DNA from: Acetobacter nitrogenifigens DSM 23921 = NBRC 105050
GTDB taxonomy: Bacteria > Pseudomonadota > Alphaproteobacteria > Acetobacterales > Acetobacteraceae
Direction of reading: 5' to 3'
Length of the DNA stretch: 64,000 bases
Assembly: GCF_000429165.1 (NCBI RefSeq)
Contig: NZ_AUBI01000005.1
Span: forward strand, 229,893 to 293,892
This document shows, piece by piece, positions 36,576 to 45,781 of this stretch. Below the pieces are notes generated by a model that worked only from the letters and a program-made list of their open reading frames with translations, ran no database searches and was not told the origin of the DNA. The translations under genes were made by a program, and so were the position numbers. Within the stretch, counting starts at the first letter, position 1; every line of letters begins with the position of its first letter.

Positions 36576-37169
36576 TCAACCAAGAGCCGCGCCGGAACCA
36601 TTCGATACGCCTGCCCTGGCGAGGGAGGTACGGCGGTTGGCCTCGTCACGCAGCGCCACAGCGCGCTGACGCAGCTTGTCATCCGCCGGAAGATCACCAA
36701 CCATCCAGGCCTCCAGCTGACGCCGGGCGCGGAAAACCCGGCTTTTCGCCGTGCCAACCGCGCAGCCCGTAAGTTCGGCAAGCTCCTGATAGCTCATCCC
36801 CTGAAGAACCACCAGCACCAGAGCCTCACGTTGATCCTCCGGCAGACGCGCCAGCGCAAACGCCAGATCTTTCACCGCGAGCCGGTCCTCATGATCGGAC
36901 TTGGTGCTGAGGAGCGAGGCAGGCACGTCCTCAATGTCCGTCACGTTGCGTTGCTTGCGCAGATCCGAAATGAAACGATTTCTCAGAATCCGGTGCATCC
37001 ATGCCCCAAAATTCGTTCCGGGCACGAAGCTCTCACGAGCGCTGAGGGCATTGCAGACCGCGTCCTGCACCAGATCTTCCGCAGCGGCTCGGTTACGCGT
37101 CAGCGCCAGCGCCTGCACGCGGAGTTTCGGCAGGATTGCGATTACCTGGGTATGAAACGTATCAGCCAT
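36576..37169 (-). CDS. ecfG: General stress response sigma factor EcfG
   Basis: An ECF sigma factor of 197 residues. Region 2 reads LALTRNRAAAEDLVQDAVCN then FGAWMHRILRNRFISDLRKQ, and region 4 reads LPEDQREALVLVVLQGMSYQ then ELAELTGCAVGTAKSRVFRA. It directs transcription of the general stress regulon when freed from NepR. The ATG at 37169 follows a good ribosome-binding sequence (AAGGGGAAAAGCGAC). The adjacent nepR, second sigma gene and phyR identify it as the EcfG of this locus. Confidence 0.9.
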   Translation of the reverse strand: MADTFHTQVIAILPKLRVQALALTRNRAAAEDLVQDAVCNALSARESFVPGTNFGAWMHRILRNRFISDLRKQRNVTDIEDVPASLLSTKSDHEDRLAVKDLAFALARLPEDQREALVLVVLQGMSYQELAELTGCAVGTAKSRVFRARRQLEAWMVGDLPADDKLRQRAVALRDEANRRTSLARAGVSNGSGAALG

Positions 37170-37307
37170 GTCGCTTTTCCCCTTCTTTTGACCCACCAAT
37201 GAACGGGGACGAAAAATGGTTGCATACGAATTGCGCCGGACGATCACGAAAAAGCGAGGACATCGCCGCCACGCCGGCGAAGGGCCGCATCGCGCCCGAC
37301 GCTGGCC

Positions 37308-37910
37308 TCAGCCTTTGGCGGATGGCTGATCGTTCTTCATCTGCTGATCAAGAGCGCTACGTGCGCGTGAAACCCGGGCCTTGATCGTCCCGACCGCAAC
37401 GCCGCATACGACGGCAGCCTCTTCGTAAGACATGCCGTGTGCGCCCACGAGCGTCAGCGCCTCCCGCATCAACGGAGGCAGGGACCAGAGCATCCGATCA
37501 AGGTCCCATATTTGCGAAAAATCGGCGGAAGCAGCGGCGCCGCCGACGTGGTCCGCGCCATATTCGTCAAGAACTTCTCTCTCGCGCTTGCGGCGTCGCG
37601 ACTGCTCGTAAAACAGGTTGCGCAATATCGTGAAGGTCCATGCGCGGAGGCTGGTGGCGGGATCGAACTGATCCCGCGCGGCGATGGAACGAACCACAGT
37701 TTCCTGAACAAGATCATCGGCCCGCACGCGGTCTCTGCAAAGAAACCGCGCAAACGCCCGCAGGTCGGGCAGCAACGCCACGATTCCGCCGCGCACCGCG
37801 ACCTCTCCGGCAGATGCCGTCTGTCCGTCCGATTGTTGCGCGAACGCCCCATCCCGGCGGTGGTTGCGCTCGTTCAGAGTTCCGCCCCTTTTCGTGAGGG
37901 GCTTCGCCAT
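37308..37910 (-). CDS. Second ECF sigma factor of the stress locus (EcfG-like paralogue)
   Basis: A protein of 200 residues. Region 2 reads LCRDRVRADDLVQETVVRSI then LRAWTFTILRNLFYEQSRRR; region 4 reads LPPLMREALTLVGAHGMSYE then EAAVVCGVAVGTIKARVSRA. It resembles the neighbouring EcfG but has a polar N-terminal extension of about 35 residues. Alphaproteobacteria often carry several EcfG paralogues under one NepR/PhyR switch. It is divergent from phyR. On its side of the shared promoter region lies an EcfG-promoter-like pair (GGAAA-N16-CGTT), very close to its ATG, so the true start may be further downstream. Confidence 0.88.
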   Translation of the reverse strand: MAKPLTKRGGTLNERNHRRDGAFAQQSDGQTASAGEVAVRGGIVALLPDLRAFARFLCRDRVRADDLVQETVVRSIAARDQFDPATSLRAWTFTILRNLFYEQSRRRKREREVLDEYGADHVGGAAASADFSQIWDLDRMLWSLPPLMREALTLVGAHGMSYEEAAVVCGVAVGTIKARVSRARSALDQQMKNDQPSAKG

Positions 37911-37918
37911 GCCATCGT

Positions 37919-37943
37919 AACGATGCTTGTCATTTCGGTTTCC
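37919..37943 (-). promoter_or_regulatory. EcfG-type promoter-like sequence in the phyR/sigma intergenic region
   Basis: On the minus strand GGAAA is followed 16 bases later by CGTT, close to the GGAAC-N16/17-CGTT consensus of EcfG-dependent promoters. It points toward the second ECF sigma gene. The -10 element is only about 9 bases from the ATG at 37910, so a leaderless message or a later start codon is implied. Confidence 0.4.
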
Positions 37944-37963
37944 GCCGCGAAGGATTGTCCTCT

Positions 37964-38701
37964 ATGCCCGATTCGCAAAGAAGCGAACTGATCCGCGCCC
38001 TACCTTATGCGCGTCGATACGCTCGGGCCCTGACCGGAAGCCAATCCCGGGGAGACCTGCTGGTCGCAGAGAGCCTGCGCGCCCTCGCCATCCGTCCAAC
38101 CGACAGGCTTCCCGCACGCCTCAGTCTTTATCGCGCCATTTCCGAGAAAGCGGCAAGCCTCGCCGACGGCGACGTCCCTCACTCTCTCAGCCTGCTGCAA
38201 CGGCAACTCCTGCTTCTGACCACACTGGAGGACGTTCCCGTCGAACTCGCAGCAGACGTGCTTGATCTGCAACCGGAGGCAGCGGCGATCGAAATCGCCA
38301 GCGCGCATGAAGCGCTGCGATCGTCGGCGCAGACGTCGATTCTCATCGTCGAGGACGAGCCGATCATCGCCATGGACATCGAAGACATCGTGGCGCGGTG
38401 CGGGCACACGATCGCGGGCGTCGCCCATACGCAGGCGGAGGCCGTGACATTGGCCAAAAGCACGAAGCCCGGCTTGATCCTGGCGGATATCAACCTTGGC
38501 GAAGGTGGAGACGGAATGGCCGCCGTCGCGGAAATCATGCAGAGCATGGACGTGCCAGTCATTTTCGTCACCGCGTATCCAGAGTGTCTGTTGACCGGCA
38601 ATACGGTCGAGCCGTCTTTCGTGATTACCAAGCCGTTCGAACCGCTAGCCCTCGCCATCGCTACTTATCAGGCCACGACCGGCGGCGTACCAACGCCCTG
38701 A
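37964..38701 (+). CDS. phyR: Response regulator PhyR
   Basis: A protein of 245 residues with the reversed PhyR architecture. An N-terminal sigma-like domain (about 1-115; YARRYARALTGSQSRGDLLV, RQLLLLTTLEDVPVELAADV) mimics EcfG. The C-terminal receiver domain begins SILIVEDEPIIAMDIEDIV, with the phosphoacceptor Asp175 in LILADINLGEGGDG, VIFVTAYPE and ITKPFEP. Phosphorylation exposes the sigma-like domain, which pulls NepR off EcfG. The ATG at 37964 has AAGGA upstream; a TTG at 37955 is in frame. It is divergent from the second ECF sigma gene. Confidence 0.94.
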   Translation: MPDSQRSELIRALPYARRYARALTGSQSRGDLLVAESLRALAIRPTDRLPARLSLYRAISEKAASLADGDVPHSLSLLQRQLLLLTTLEDVPVELAADVLDLQPEAAAIEIASAHEALRSSAQTSILIVEDEPIIAMDIEDIVARCGHTIAGVAHTQAEAVTLAKSTKPGLILADINLGEGGDGMAAVAEIMQSMDVPVIFVTAYPECLLTGNTVEPSFVITKPFEPLALAIATYQATTGGVPTP

Positions 38702-38791
38702 AATTCCGACCAGACCGAATCAGGAGGACTTTCACGCCATTCTTCACGCCGCGACTTGCATCCTAGGCCGCGCCGACACAGCATCCGCGCC

Positions 38792-40612
38792 ATGGCCACC
38801 CCTCCCCTTCTCCTTCTTCAGGACATCACGCTGACGCTCGGCGGCAAACCGCTGCTCGATTCCGTCGGCTTCTCAGTCTCCGCCGGCGAACGGCTCTGCC
38901 TCGTCGGCCGAAACGGTTCCGGCAAGTCGACCCTGCTGCGCATTGCGGCAGGAGAGATCATGGCCGATTCCGGCACGCGTTTCCTTCAGCCGGGGTGCAA
39001 TTTGCGCTACCTGCCTCAGGAACCCGACCTCACCGGCTTCGCCACCGCGTATGACTATGTCGTCGCCGGGCTGACGGACCCCTCATCCGAATGGCGCGCG
39101 ACCGCCATGCTGTCGGAACTCGGCATGAGCGGGCAGGAAAACCCCGCGACGCTCTCAGGCGGAGAGGCTCGCCGTTGTGCGCTCGCGCGGGTACTCGCCG
39201 CCGAGCCTGACGTGCTGCTGCTGGACGAGCCGACCAACCATCTCGACATGCCGACCATCGAGTGGCTGGAAAAGGAACTGCTGTCGCTCAGGACCGCCAT
39301 GGTCATCATCAGCCATGATCGCCGCCTTCTGGAGACCCTGTCGCGCAACGTCGTGTGGCTGGATCGCGGCGCCACGCGCAGGCTTGATCAGGGCTTCGCC
39401 CGTTTTGAAGCGTGGCGCGAGGAAGTTCTGGAGCAGGAGGAACGGGACGCGCACAAGCTCGACCGCCAGATCGCCCGTGAAGAAGACTGGATGCGCTACG
39501 GCGTGACAGCCCGACGCAAGCGCAACGTCCGCCGCGTGGCTGAACTCGCCGCGCTTCGCACCGCGAAGCGGGAGGCCGTGCGCGTGCAGGGTTCCGTCAC
39601 CCTCGCCGCGCAGTCGGCCGGCTCGTCCGGTAAACTGGTCGCCGTCGCGGAAGGCGCGAACAAATCATGGAGCGATCGCCGGATCGTCAGCGATCTTGAT
39701 TTGCGCGTATTGCGCGGAGACCGCCTCGGCGTGGTCGGAGCCAACGGCGCGGGCAAGACGACACTGCTGCGCCTGCTGACCGGCGTGGACCAGCCTGACA
39801 GCGGCACGGTGTTCATCGGCCCCTCCGTCGCAATGGTGACGCTCGATCAGCAACGGCAGGCGCTCGACGCCACGCGCACACTCGCCGACACACTGACGGG
39901 CGGCGGCGGCGATATGGTGCAGGTCGGCGAAGAAAAGCGTCACGTCATCGGCTACATGAAAGACTTCCTGTTCCGCCCTGAGCAGGCGCGAACGCCGGTC
40001 GGGCAACTGTCGGGCGGCGAACGCGGACGACTGATGCTCGCCTGCGCGCTGGCGCAGCCGTCCAATCTGCTCGTGCTGGACGAGCCGACCAACGACCTCG
40101 ATCTGGAAACTCTCGACCTGCTGCAGGAAATGCTTGCGTCTTACGCAGGCACCGTTCTGCTGGTCAGCCATGACCGTGACTTTCTCGATCGCGTCGCGAC
40201 CTCCATCCTCGCGGCGACGGGCGGCGGCGTCTGGACGGAATACGCGGGCGGCTACAGCGACATGCTGGCGCAACGCGGCGGCGAGGCGCTAGCCGAGCGC
40301 TCGGTCGATACGCCGGTTGTATCGTCCCCCGTCGCGACGCCTGTCGCAACGCCCGTAAAGGGCGGCGCGACAAAAAAACTCAGCTATAAAGACCAGCACG
40401 CTCTTGAGAAGCTTCCCGGCAAGATCGCAGATCTTGAGTCCAATATCGTCAAGTTGCGCGAAAAGCTCGCAGATCCGGGTCTGTACGCCAGAGATCATGC
40501 AGCGTTCATGCGTCACACTGCAGCTCTCGAAGCCGCCGAACGCGATCTGACGGACGCCGAGGAGCAGTGGCTGGAACTGGAGGTCAAGAGGGAGGGTTTG
40601 GGAACCGGTTAA
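38792..40612 (+). CDS. ABC-F family ATPase (Uup-like)
   Basis: A soluble protein of 606 residues with two ABC cassettes and no membrane domain. The first has LVGRNGSGKSTLLRI, LSGGEARRCALAR and LLLDEPTNHLD; the second has VVGANGAGKTTLLRL, LSGGERGRLMLAC and LVLDEPTNDLD. A charged linker (QIAREEDWMRYGVTARRKRN) joins them, and a C-terminal coiled coil follows (KLPGKIADLESNIVKLREKL). ABC-F proteins act on the ribosome or, in the Uup branch, on branched DNA intermediates. The C-terminal coiled coil resembles Uup. The start at 38792 (MATPPLLLL) fits the fold. Confidence 0.92.
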   Translation: MATPPLLLLQDITLTLGGKPLLDSVGFSVSAGERLCLVGRNGSGKSTLLRIAAGEIMADSGTRFLQPGCNLRYLPQEPDLTGFATAYDYVVAGLTDPSSEWRATAMLSELGMSGQENPATLSGGEARRCALARVLAAEPDVLLLDEPTNHLDMPTIEWLEKELLSLRTAMVIISHDRRLLETLSRNVVWLDRGATRRLDQGFARFEAWREEVLEQEERDAHKLDRQIAREEDWMRYGVTARRKRNVRRVAELAALRTAKREAVRVQGSVTLAAQSAGSSGKLVAVAEGANKSWSDRRIVSDLDLRVLRGDRLGVVGANGAGKTTLLRLLTGVDQPDSGTVFIGPSVAMVTLDQQRQALDATRTLADTLTGGGGDMVQVGEEKRHVIGYMKDFLFRPEQARTPVGQLSGGERGRLMLACALAQPSNLLVLDEPTNDLDLETLDLLQEMLASYAGTVLLVSHDRDFLDRVATSILAATGGGVWTEYAGGYSDMLAQRGGEALAERSVDTPVVSSPVATPVATPVKGGATKKLSYKDQHALEKLPGKIADLESNIVKLREKLADPGLYARDHAAFMRHTAALEAAERDLTDAEEQWLELEVKREGLGTG

Positions 40613-40631
40613 AGGAAAACCAGTTTCGCGC

Positions 40632-40670
40632 GTGAGCCTTTGTGTCGACACTCACTCCTAACAGGCTCAC
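40632..40670. terminator. Stem-loop between convergent ABC-F and phosphodiesterase genes
   Basis: GTGAGCCT and AGGCTCAC form a perfect 8-bp stem. The loop begins with a self-complementary GTGTCGACAC. It lies 20 bases past the ABC-F stop codon and between two converging genes, so a shared terminator is likely, although no T-run is present. Confidence 0.45.
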
Positions 40671-40737
40671 GATCGGTCGCCGTCGGCAATGGCCTCACTG
40701 ACCGCCTGAGTGCGCAAGTGACGCGCCATAGCGTCCC

Positions 40738-41766
40738 CTACGGCACGTCCCACTTGTCCCCTTGCTCAGGCACTACGAATTTCACGCCCAAATCATTTCC
40801 TTCGCGCAACTGCCGAAGGATCAGTTTCCGATATGCCGCTTCTCCACCTACTGGGTATTTGACGTGCGACACAATCACCGTCACGCCCAGCAAAGCATTC
40901 GGTCGGCCGACCTCCTCCGCAAGGTCCCGCAACGACGCAATTAGATATTTGGGCGTCATGTGGCCAAACAGTTGCGATTCGGTTCGGGGGTCGGCGTAAG
41001 ACGCCTCGGTGATGATCGTGCGAAGCTGCCCCGACCGCACGAGAGGCGCCAGAGCCCGCCATAACTGATGTCCTCTTCCCTCGCCAGACGCGCCATCAGG
41101 ACCGTGATCGCCCAGACAGGCAACGGCGGAATTTCCCGCCTGCACCAGGAACGCCGTGGACTCCACGCCCCCATGCTCTAGCGGCCACGCCGTCGCTGTC
41201 ATCGCAGTGCCTGCCACCGGGGTAGCGACGCCAGGCGTCATGTCGCGCAGATGCAGACTGCCAAGCCGCGGCGCTTTTCCCCTGTCGGAAAAATTCGGCC
41301 ACGCCGCCCAGTTCAGATAATCTTCGCCGAGAACTTCATTTGTTGACGGAAGCGCATACACCGCGTTGCCCGGATAATCTGTCGCCGCCACAAGCATGCC
41401 CGCTACATGATCGAGATGAGCGTGCGTGATGAGGAACGCCTTGATATCGGATCCCAGCGTCTGATCCGGCGTCCGCCCGCCCAGATTGCCGCGCTTCGCC
41501 GCGACCAGCAGACCGTTGCCCAACGTGCCTGCGTCACACATGAGGGATCGGAGATCGCCAGACGGATGAATCAGAAAAGCGGTGAGATCGCCATCGACAA
41601 TCCCGCCGCGAACGCCAAGAGCCACGATTTTCAGACCGGACGGAGAGTCTGCAGCGGACGACAAGGCGTCGGGTGCGCAAACGAGCGGCAAAAGGCAGGA
41701 AAGAAACAAAACCCTCGCCGCCCGCGAGAGATGTTTAAGGCGGACAGATATCTTCGCGTTGGTCAC
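40738..41766 (-). CDS. Exported class II 3',5'-cyclic-nucleotide phosphodiesterase
   Basis: A protein of 342 residues of the metallo-beta-lactamase fold. An N-terminal signal peptide (LSRAARVLFLSCLLPLVCA) indicates the periplasm. The metal site is ITHAHLDHVAG, and later histidines (PLEHGG, CLGDHG, GHMTP, SHVKYP) complete the class II (PDE1/CpdP) pattern. Opening GLKIVALGVRGGIVDGDLT and TEASYADPRTESQLFGHMTP are typical of that class. It hydrolyses cAMP or cGMP to the 5' monophosphate; in the periplasm it would scavenge extracellular cyclic nucleotides. The start is a GTG with AAGG upstream. It follows the DUF2252 gene by 16 bases, probably in one operon. Confidence 0.85.
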   Translation of the reverse strand: MTNAKISVRLKHLSRAARVLFLSCLLPLVCAPDALSSAADSPSGLKIVALGVRGGIVDGDLTAFLIHPSGDLRSLMCDAGTLGNGLLVAAKRGNLGGRTPDQTLGSDIKAFLITHAHLDHVAGMLVAATDYPGNAVYALPSTNEVLGEDYLNWAAWPNFSDRGKAPRLGSLHLRDMTPGVATPVAGTAMTATAWPLEHGGVESTAFLVQAGNSAVACLGDHGPDGASGEGRGHQLWRALAPLVRSGQLRTIITEASYADPRTESQLFGHMTPKYLIASLRDLAEEVGRPNALLGVTVIVSHVKYPVGGEAAYRKLILRQLREGNDLGVKFVVPEQGDKWDVP

Positions 41767-41782
41767 AGTCGAAGCCTTCGAA

Positions 41783-43171
41783 TCATCCGGCGACCAACCG
41801 CCCGCCCTTCAAAGCGTCCTTGAAGGCACGCCAGTCCGCTTCGCTCTGACCGGCATAGGCGACGGAAAAACCTGCTATGGCGTCAGCGAACACGCCGCCT
41901 TTGCCAATATAACCCGTAAGCATCGCAACATCCGCCGAACGGACATGCGCGCGCGCCAGCGTGCGGCCGCACAATGCGGCGTAGAATGGCAGTTCGTCCT
42001 GCTGCATCACCGTTCCTATCTGCGCCAGACGCGCATCCTTGACGCGACGGACGTAAAACTCCCGTCCAGCGGCGTCGCTTTTTCCCGCCTCATTCGTATG
42101 GGTCCAGCCGAGGAAACGATCCGGCGTGACCTGCATCACGCGCTGCCCCGTCACGACGCGTTCTCCGGCGTTGGCGTAACCGGACCTGCCCGCATAGGGA
42201 GCAAGGACGGAATCCTGCGCCTCCTTGATCTGCAAAAGCAATGTCTCGCCATCCGCGTTTGCGAACAGGCCAATCGCGCAGAACGTGCCGACGCTGCCAA
42301 CGCCCACGACCTTGAAGATCACGTCTTTCAGGCGATAACGCGCAAGCAGCACCGCGCGCTCTGCAGGTTGCGCAGCAAGATAACGGCCGAACGCAGCACG
42401 AATTGCATCGTCATGGTCAGGCAGTCGCACGATAAGCGGAGGCTTTTCCCGCAGGCTCGGCCCCTTGCTCTCCGTCGTCACGAGACCAAAATTGCCGCTG
42501 GCGCTTTCCAGCCGCGCTTCCAGGATGCCGCGCACGCGCTCCCGCACTGATTTTTTTTCGATGGCGTCGATGGTCGCAAGCAGATCGACCTTCTCGCTCC
42601 ACGCCTGCAACGGCGTCATACGATTCAGTCGTTGCAACTCGTGCTGGTAGGCCTCGGCGGCGCTCACAGCCAAAGCGCGGCAAGCCCCGTCACCGAGATC
42701 GTTTTCCCGCCCGGCCAGCACCAGCGACGTCCCCAGCCGTTTGATGTCCCACTCGAAGGGGGCGACGCTCGTTTCATCAAAATCGTTGATGTCGAAAACA
42801 GGTATCCCGTCAGATGACGCGAAGCTGCCAAAGTTGGCGAGGTGAGAGTCGCCACAACTCTGTACGCGCAATCCCGCCGCAGTCGTCACGGAAAGATCGG
42901 CCGCCATGACCGCCGCAGCGCCGCGCAGAAAAGCGAGAGGCGACGCCGCCATCCGCTCGTAACGGATCGGCAGGAGGCTTGCGATCCGACGCTCTCCCTG
43001 CGCGATAAGAAGCGCTATGGGGTCGGCCCGGCGCAGCGCGGGATTCCACTCGGCCTGACTGCTGCGTTTCGCGTTCTCGCGCAGCCGTCGCCCGACGGCG
43101 TGGCGTTCCTTGCGCGTGGTCAAAGCGGATGCGGCGGCCTCACCGGTCGCAAGAAAGGACATGAACGTCAT
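41783..43171 (-). CDS. DUF2252 family protein
   Basis: A protein of 462 residues of the DUF2252 family, which has a kinase/aminoglycoside-phosphotransferase-like fold but no proven reaction. Typical segments are RIASLLPIRYERMAASPLAF, VQSCGDSHLANFGSFA, VFDINDFDETSVAPFEWDIK and KLNGLVIYAGRAG-like DSVLAPYAGRSGYANAGERV then GQRVMQVTPDRFLGW. The C-terminus has RTLARAHVRSADVAMLTGYI. Asp/Asn of GDSHLANFG and DINDFD would be the catalytic residues if it is a kinase. It starts at 43171 and leads into the phosphodiesterase gene. Confidence 0.88.
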   Translation of the reverse strand: MTFMSFLATGEAAASALTTRKERHAVGRRLRENAKRSSQAEWNPALRRADPIALLIAQGERRIASLLPIRYERMAASPLAFLRGAAAVMAADLSVTTAAGLRVQSCGDSHLANFGSFASSDGIPVFDINDFDETSVAPFEWDIKRLGTSLVLAGRENDLGDGACRALAVSAAEAYQHELQRLNRMTPLQAWSEKVDLLATIDAIEKKSVRERVRGILEARLESASGNFGLVTTESKGPSLREKPPLIVRLPDHDDAIRAAFGRYLAAQPAERAVLLARYRLKDVIFKVVGVGSVGTFCAIGLFANADGETLLLQIKEAQDSVLAPYAGRSGYANAGERVVTGQRVMQVTPDRFLGWTHTNEAGKSDAAGREFYVRRVKDARLAQIGTVMQQDELPFYAALCGRTLARAHVRSADVAMLTGYIGKGGVFADAIAGFSVAYAGQSEADWRAFKDALKGGRLVAG

Positions 43172-43217
43172 GTCCGCTTTTTACGCGGTTTACGCGCTCC
43201 TGCCCATGACGAAGAAA

Positions 43218-43241
43218 CGGCGCTTCCCGCAGAAAGCGCCG
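43218..43241 (-). terminator. Probable intrinsic terminator downstream of htpG
   Basis: CGGCGCTT and AAGCGCCG form an 8-bp stem with an 8-base loop, followed on the minus strand by TTTCTTC. A further perfect 9-bp inverted repeat (CGCGTCGCG / CGCGACGCG, 43299-43330) lies between it and the htpG stop codon. Together they probably end the htpG message. Confidence 0.55.
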
Positions 43242-43339
43242 ATGAAACAGGCCACCATCGAGAGAAACCGATGGGTGACGTAAGACTTTCGGATAAACCG
43301 CGTCGCGACGGATTATCCCACCGCGACGCGCCTTCAGCT

Positions 43340-45238
43340 TTAAGCCTGCGCCGCCAGAAGCGCCGTCAGGCGTTGCGCGAAGGCAGCCGGGTCTTTCGGC
43401 GCCTCGCCGTCCTGAATGCGGGCGATATCGAGCGCGACCTGCGCGAGTTCCGCGATAGGCTCTTTCTCGGCGGCGCGACGGGCCAGCGTGCGGATCAGCG
43501 GATTACGCGCATTCACCTCAAGGATCGGCGCGGTGTCCGGAATCTTCTGCCCGCTGCGGCGCATCAGCTTCTGCAACTGCAGATCCGGTCCATGCTCCGG
43601 CGCCGCCAGCACCACGGCGCTGGACACCAGACGATCCGTGCCACGAACCTCCGACACCGACTCGCCCAGAGCTTCCTTGAGCGCAGGGATCAGGATGTCG
43701 AGATCGGCGGCGTCGCCAGCATCGGCTTCACCCTCGATCGCGAACTTTTCAAGGTCGGCGTGGCCCTGCGTCACGCTGCGCAGCGTCTTGCCCTCGAAGC
43801 TGGACAGGCGCTCCGGCCAGAACGCGTCGACCGGATCGGACAGCAGCAGCACTTCGATCCCACGCGCGCGGAAACCTTCGAGTTGCGGCGACTTCGCCAG
43901 CGCGTCCTCGTTGTCGCCGGTCAGGAAATAGATCGCTTCCTGCTCCGGCTTCATACGCGCGACGTAATCGCCAAGCGTCGTCCAGCCTTTCGCCGCATCT
44001 TCCCCATCCGTCGGGAGCGCGCTCGAACGGAAGCGGGCGAGACCCGCCAGTTCGGTGCGGTGCTCGGCGTCTTCCCAGACGCCCTCCTTCACGATGGCGC
44101 CGAAATTCTCCCAGAACGGCAGGAAGGTTTCCGCGTCCTTCGCGCGATTCTTCAGATCGGTCAGCACGCGGCCCGTAACAGCCTTGCGAATGCGGGCCAG
44201 AACCGGTGTCGCCTGCAACATTTCACGCGAAACGTTGAGCGGCAGGTCTTCCGTGTCCACCACGCCCTGCACGAAGCGCAGCCAGGACGGTACGAGGTTC
44301 GCATCGTCGGTGATGAACATCCTGCGCACATGCAGACGAATGCGGCTTTCGCGCGACTGCTCGCTGAACTCGAACGGACGCGATCCGGGAATGAAAAGCA
44401 GCGAGGTGAACTCGATCGTGCCTTCCGCGCGCCAGTGCAGCGTGGCCCACGGCGTGTCGAAATTATGCGTGACGTGACGGTAGAAGTCGTTGAGCTGCTC
44501 TTCCGTGACCTCGCTCTTCGGCTTGCGCCACAGAGCCGTCCCCTCGTTGGCCGGGCTCTCGCCGTCTTCCTTCAGGATGGTGATCGGCCAGGAGATATGG
44601 TCGGCCCATTTGCGGATGATCGCCTGCAGACGCCACGTATCAAGGAACTCGTCAGCGTCTTCCTTGATGTGCAGCGTGATGTCTGTGCCGGCCTTCTCGC
44701 GCGTCGCAGGCTCAAGCGTGTACGCGCCCTTGCCTTCCGACGCCCAGCGCCATGCTTCATCAGAACCTGCGCGACGAGAGACGACCTCGACACAATCCGC
44801 CACCATGAACGCGGCGTAGAAGCCGACGCCGAACTGTCCGATCAGGTTCGGCTTGTCTTCCGGCTTTGCGCTCTCAAGCTGCTGCCCAAAGGCGCGCGTG
44901 CCGGAGCGCGCGATGGTGCCCAGATTGCTGACCAGTTCTTCCCGGCTCATGCCCGAGCCGTCGTCGCTGATGGTCAGAAGACGCGCTTCCTTGTCCGGGT
45001 TGATGCGGATCTTCGCGTCTTCCGGCAGCGCGCGCGCACCATCGGTCAGCGCCTCGAAACGGCGACGGTCCGTGGCGTCGGCGGAGTTCGCAACCAGTTC
45101 GCGAAGGAAGATTTCACGCTCGGAATAGAGAGAGTGAACGACAAGATCGAGCAGACGCCCGACTTCTGCGCTGAATTCGTGCTGTTCGGTTCCGCCCTGC
45201 GGCGCGGAGGACTGGGTGCTGCTGGTCTGCTCGGTCAT
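43340..45238 (-). CDS. htpG: Molecular chaperone HtpG (Hsp90)
   Basis: An ATP-dependent chaperone of 632 residues. The start at 45238 ([16 protein letters not shown]) precedes the conserved [20 protein letters not shown] and [20 protein letters not shown]. The GHKL ATP site has [35 protein letters not shown] and [11 protein letters not shown]. The middle domain contains [20 protein letters not shown] and [18 protein letters not shown]. The frame runs 47 codons further upstream without conserved content. No clear heat-shock promoter could be fixed by eye. Confidence 0.97.
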   Translation of the reverse strand: MTEQTSSTQSSAPQGGTEQHEFSAEVGRLLDLVVHSLYSEREIFLRELVANSADATDRRRFEALTDGARALPEDAKIRINPDKEARLLTISDDGSGMSREELVSNLGTIARSGTRAFGQQLESAKPEDKPNLIGQFGVGFYAAFMVADCVEVVSRRAGSDEAWRWASEGKGAYTLEPATREKAGTDITLHIKEDADEFLDTWRLQAIIRKWADHISWPITILKEDGESPANEGTALWRKPKSEVTEEQLNDFYRHVTHNFDTPWATLHWRAEGTIEFTSLLFIPGSRPFEFSEQSRESRIRLHVRRMFITDDANLVPSWLRFVQGVVDTEDLPLNVSREMLQATPVLARIRKAVTGRVLTDLKNRAKDAETFLPFWENFGAIVKEGVWEDAEHRTELAGLARFRSSALPTDGEDAAKGWTTLGDYVARMKPEQEAIYFLTGDNEDALAKSPQLEGFRARGIEVLLLSDPVDAFWPERLSSFEGKTLRSVTQGHADLEKFAIEGEADAGDAADLDILIPALKEALGESVSEVRGTDRLVSSAVVLAAPEHGPDLQLQKLMRRSGQKIPDTAPILEVNARNPLIRTLARRAAEKEPIAELAQVALDIARIQDGEAPKDPAAFAQRLTALLAAQA

Positions 45239-45781
45239 TGCCGACGCTGTCCTTTTCAACGCTCTGGAACCATTCCTCCGCCGCCCGTCGGCGGCGCGGT
45301 CAGGTTCCCATATTATCGACAAACGACGCCTCGAGCCCGCCATATGGCCGGGTCTGACGTCGCCCTCGCCGGCCATCACTCGGCCCGGCGTTACGGTGTC
45401 GTCATATTGGCGTCCACGTCGACGATTTCAACCGGCGTAACGATGTTCACGCACCCAGAAAGACGCCGCCGCTTTCTTCCGGCGAGAGCCGCCTTACGCA
45501 AGCGCCATGAATCTGTCTTACGTTTTTTAAGCAAAGCCCCTGTTCCAACCTCAACCCTGATCGCCGCCAGGAGGCGCATCCCTTCTGATCCGGGTCTACT
45601 GGCGGCTAACAAAACCGGATTCCGTAAACGGTCGAAGCGCGCCCTGCAGGAGGCTGTTAGCGTAATCTTCGTCCACTTCTCGCTTCGATCTGGCGAAGCC
45701 GCTGAAAACGGTGTCGGATGTCATCCCCAGTCACGATCGTTGTCAGCTCCCGGCAGCGACGTCGTTGCCCGTCGGAGACCG
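45239..45781. other. Intergenic region between htpG and the DUF2891 gene
   Basis: About 540 bases between two divergent genes. It is GC-rich and contains several open frames with no recognisable content or ribosome-binding site. An AT-rich segment at 45314-45322 (CATATTATC) may form part of the htpG promoter. I see no RNA gene or repeat. Confidence 0.4.
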
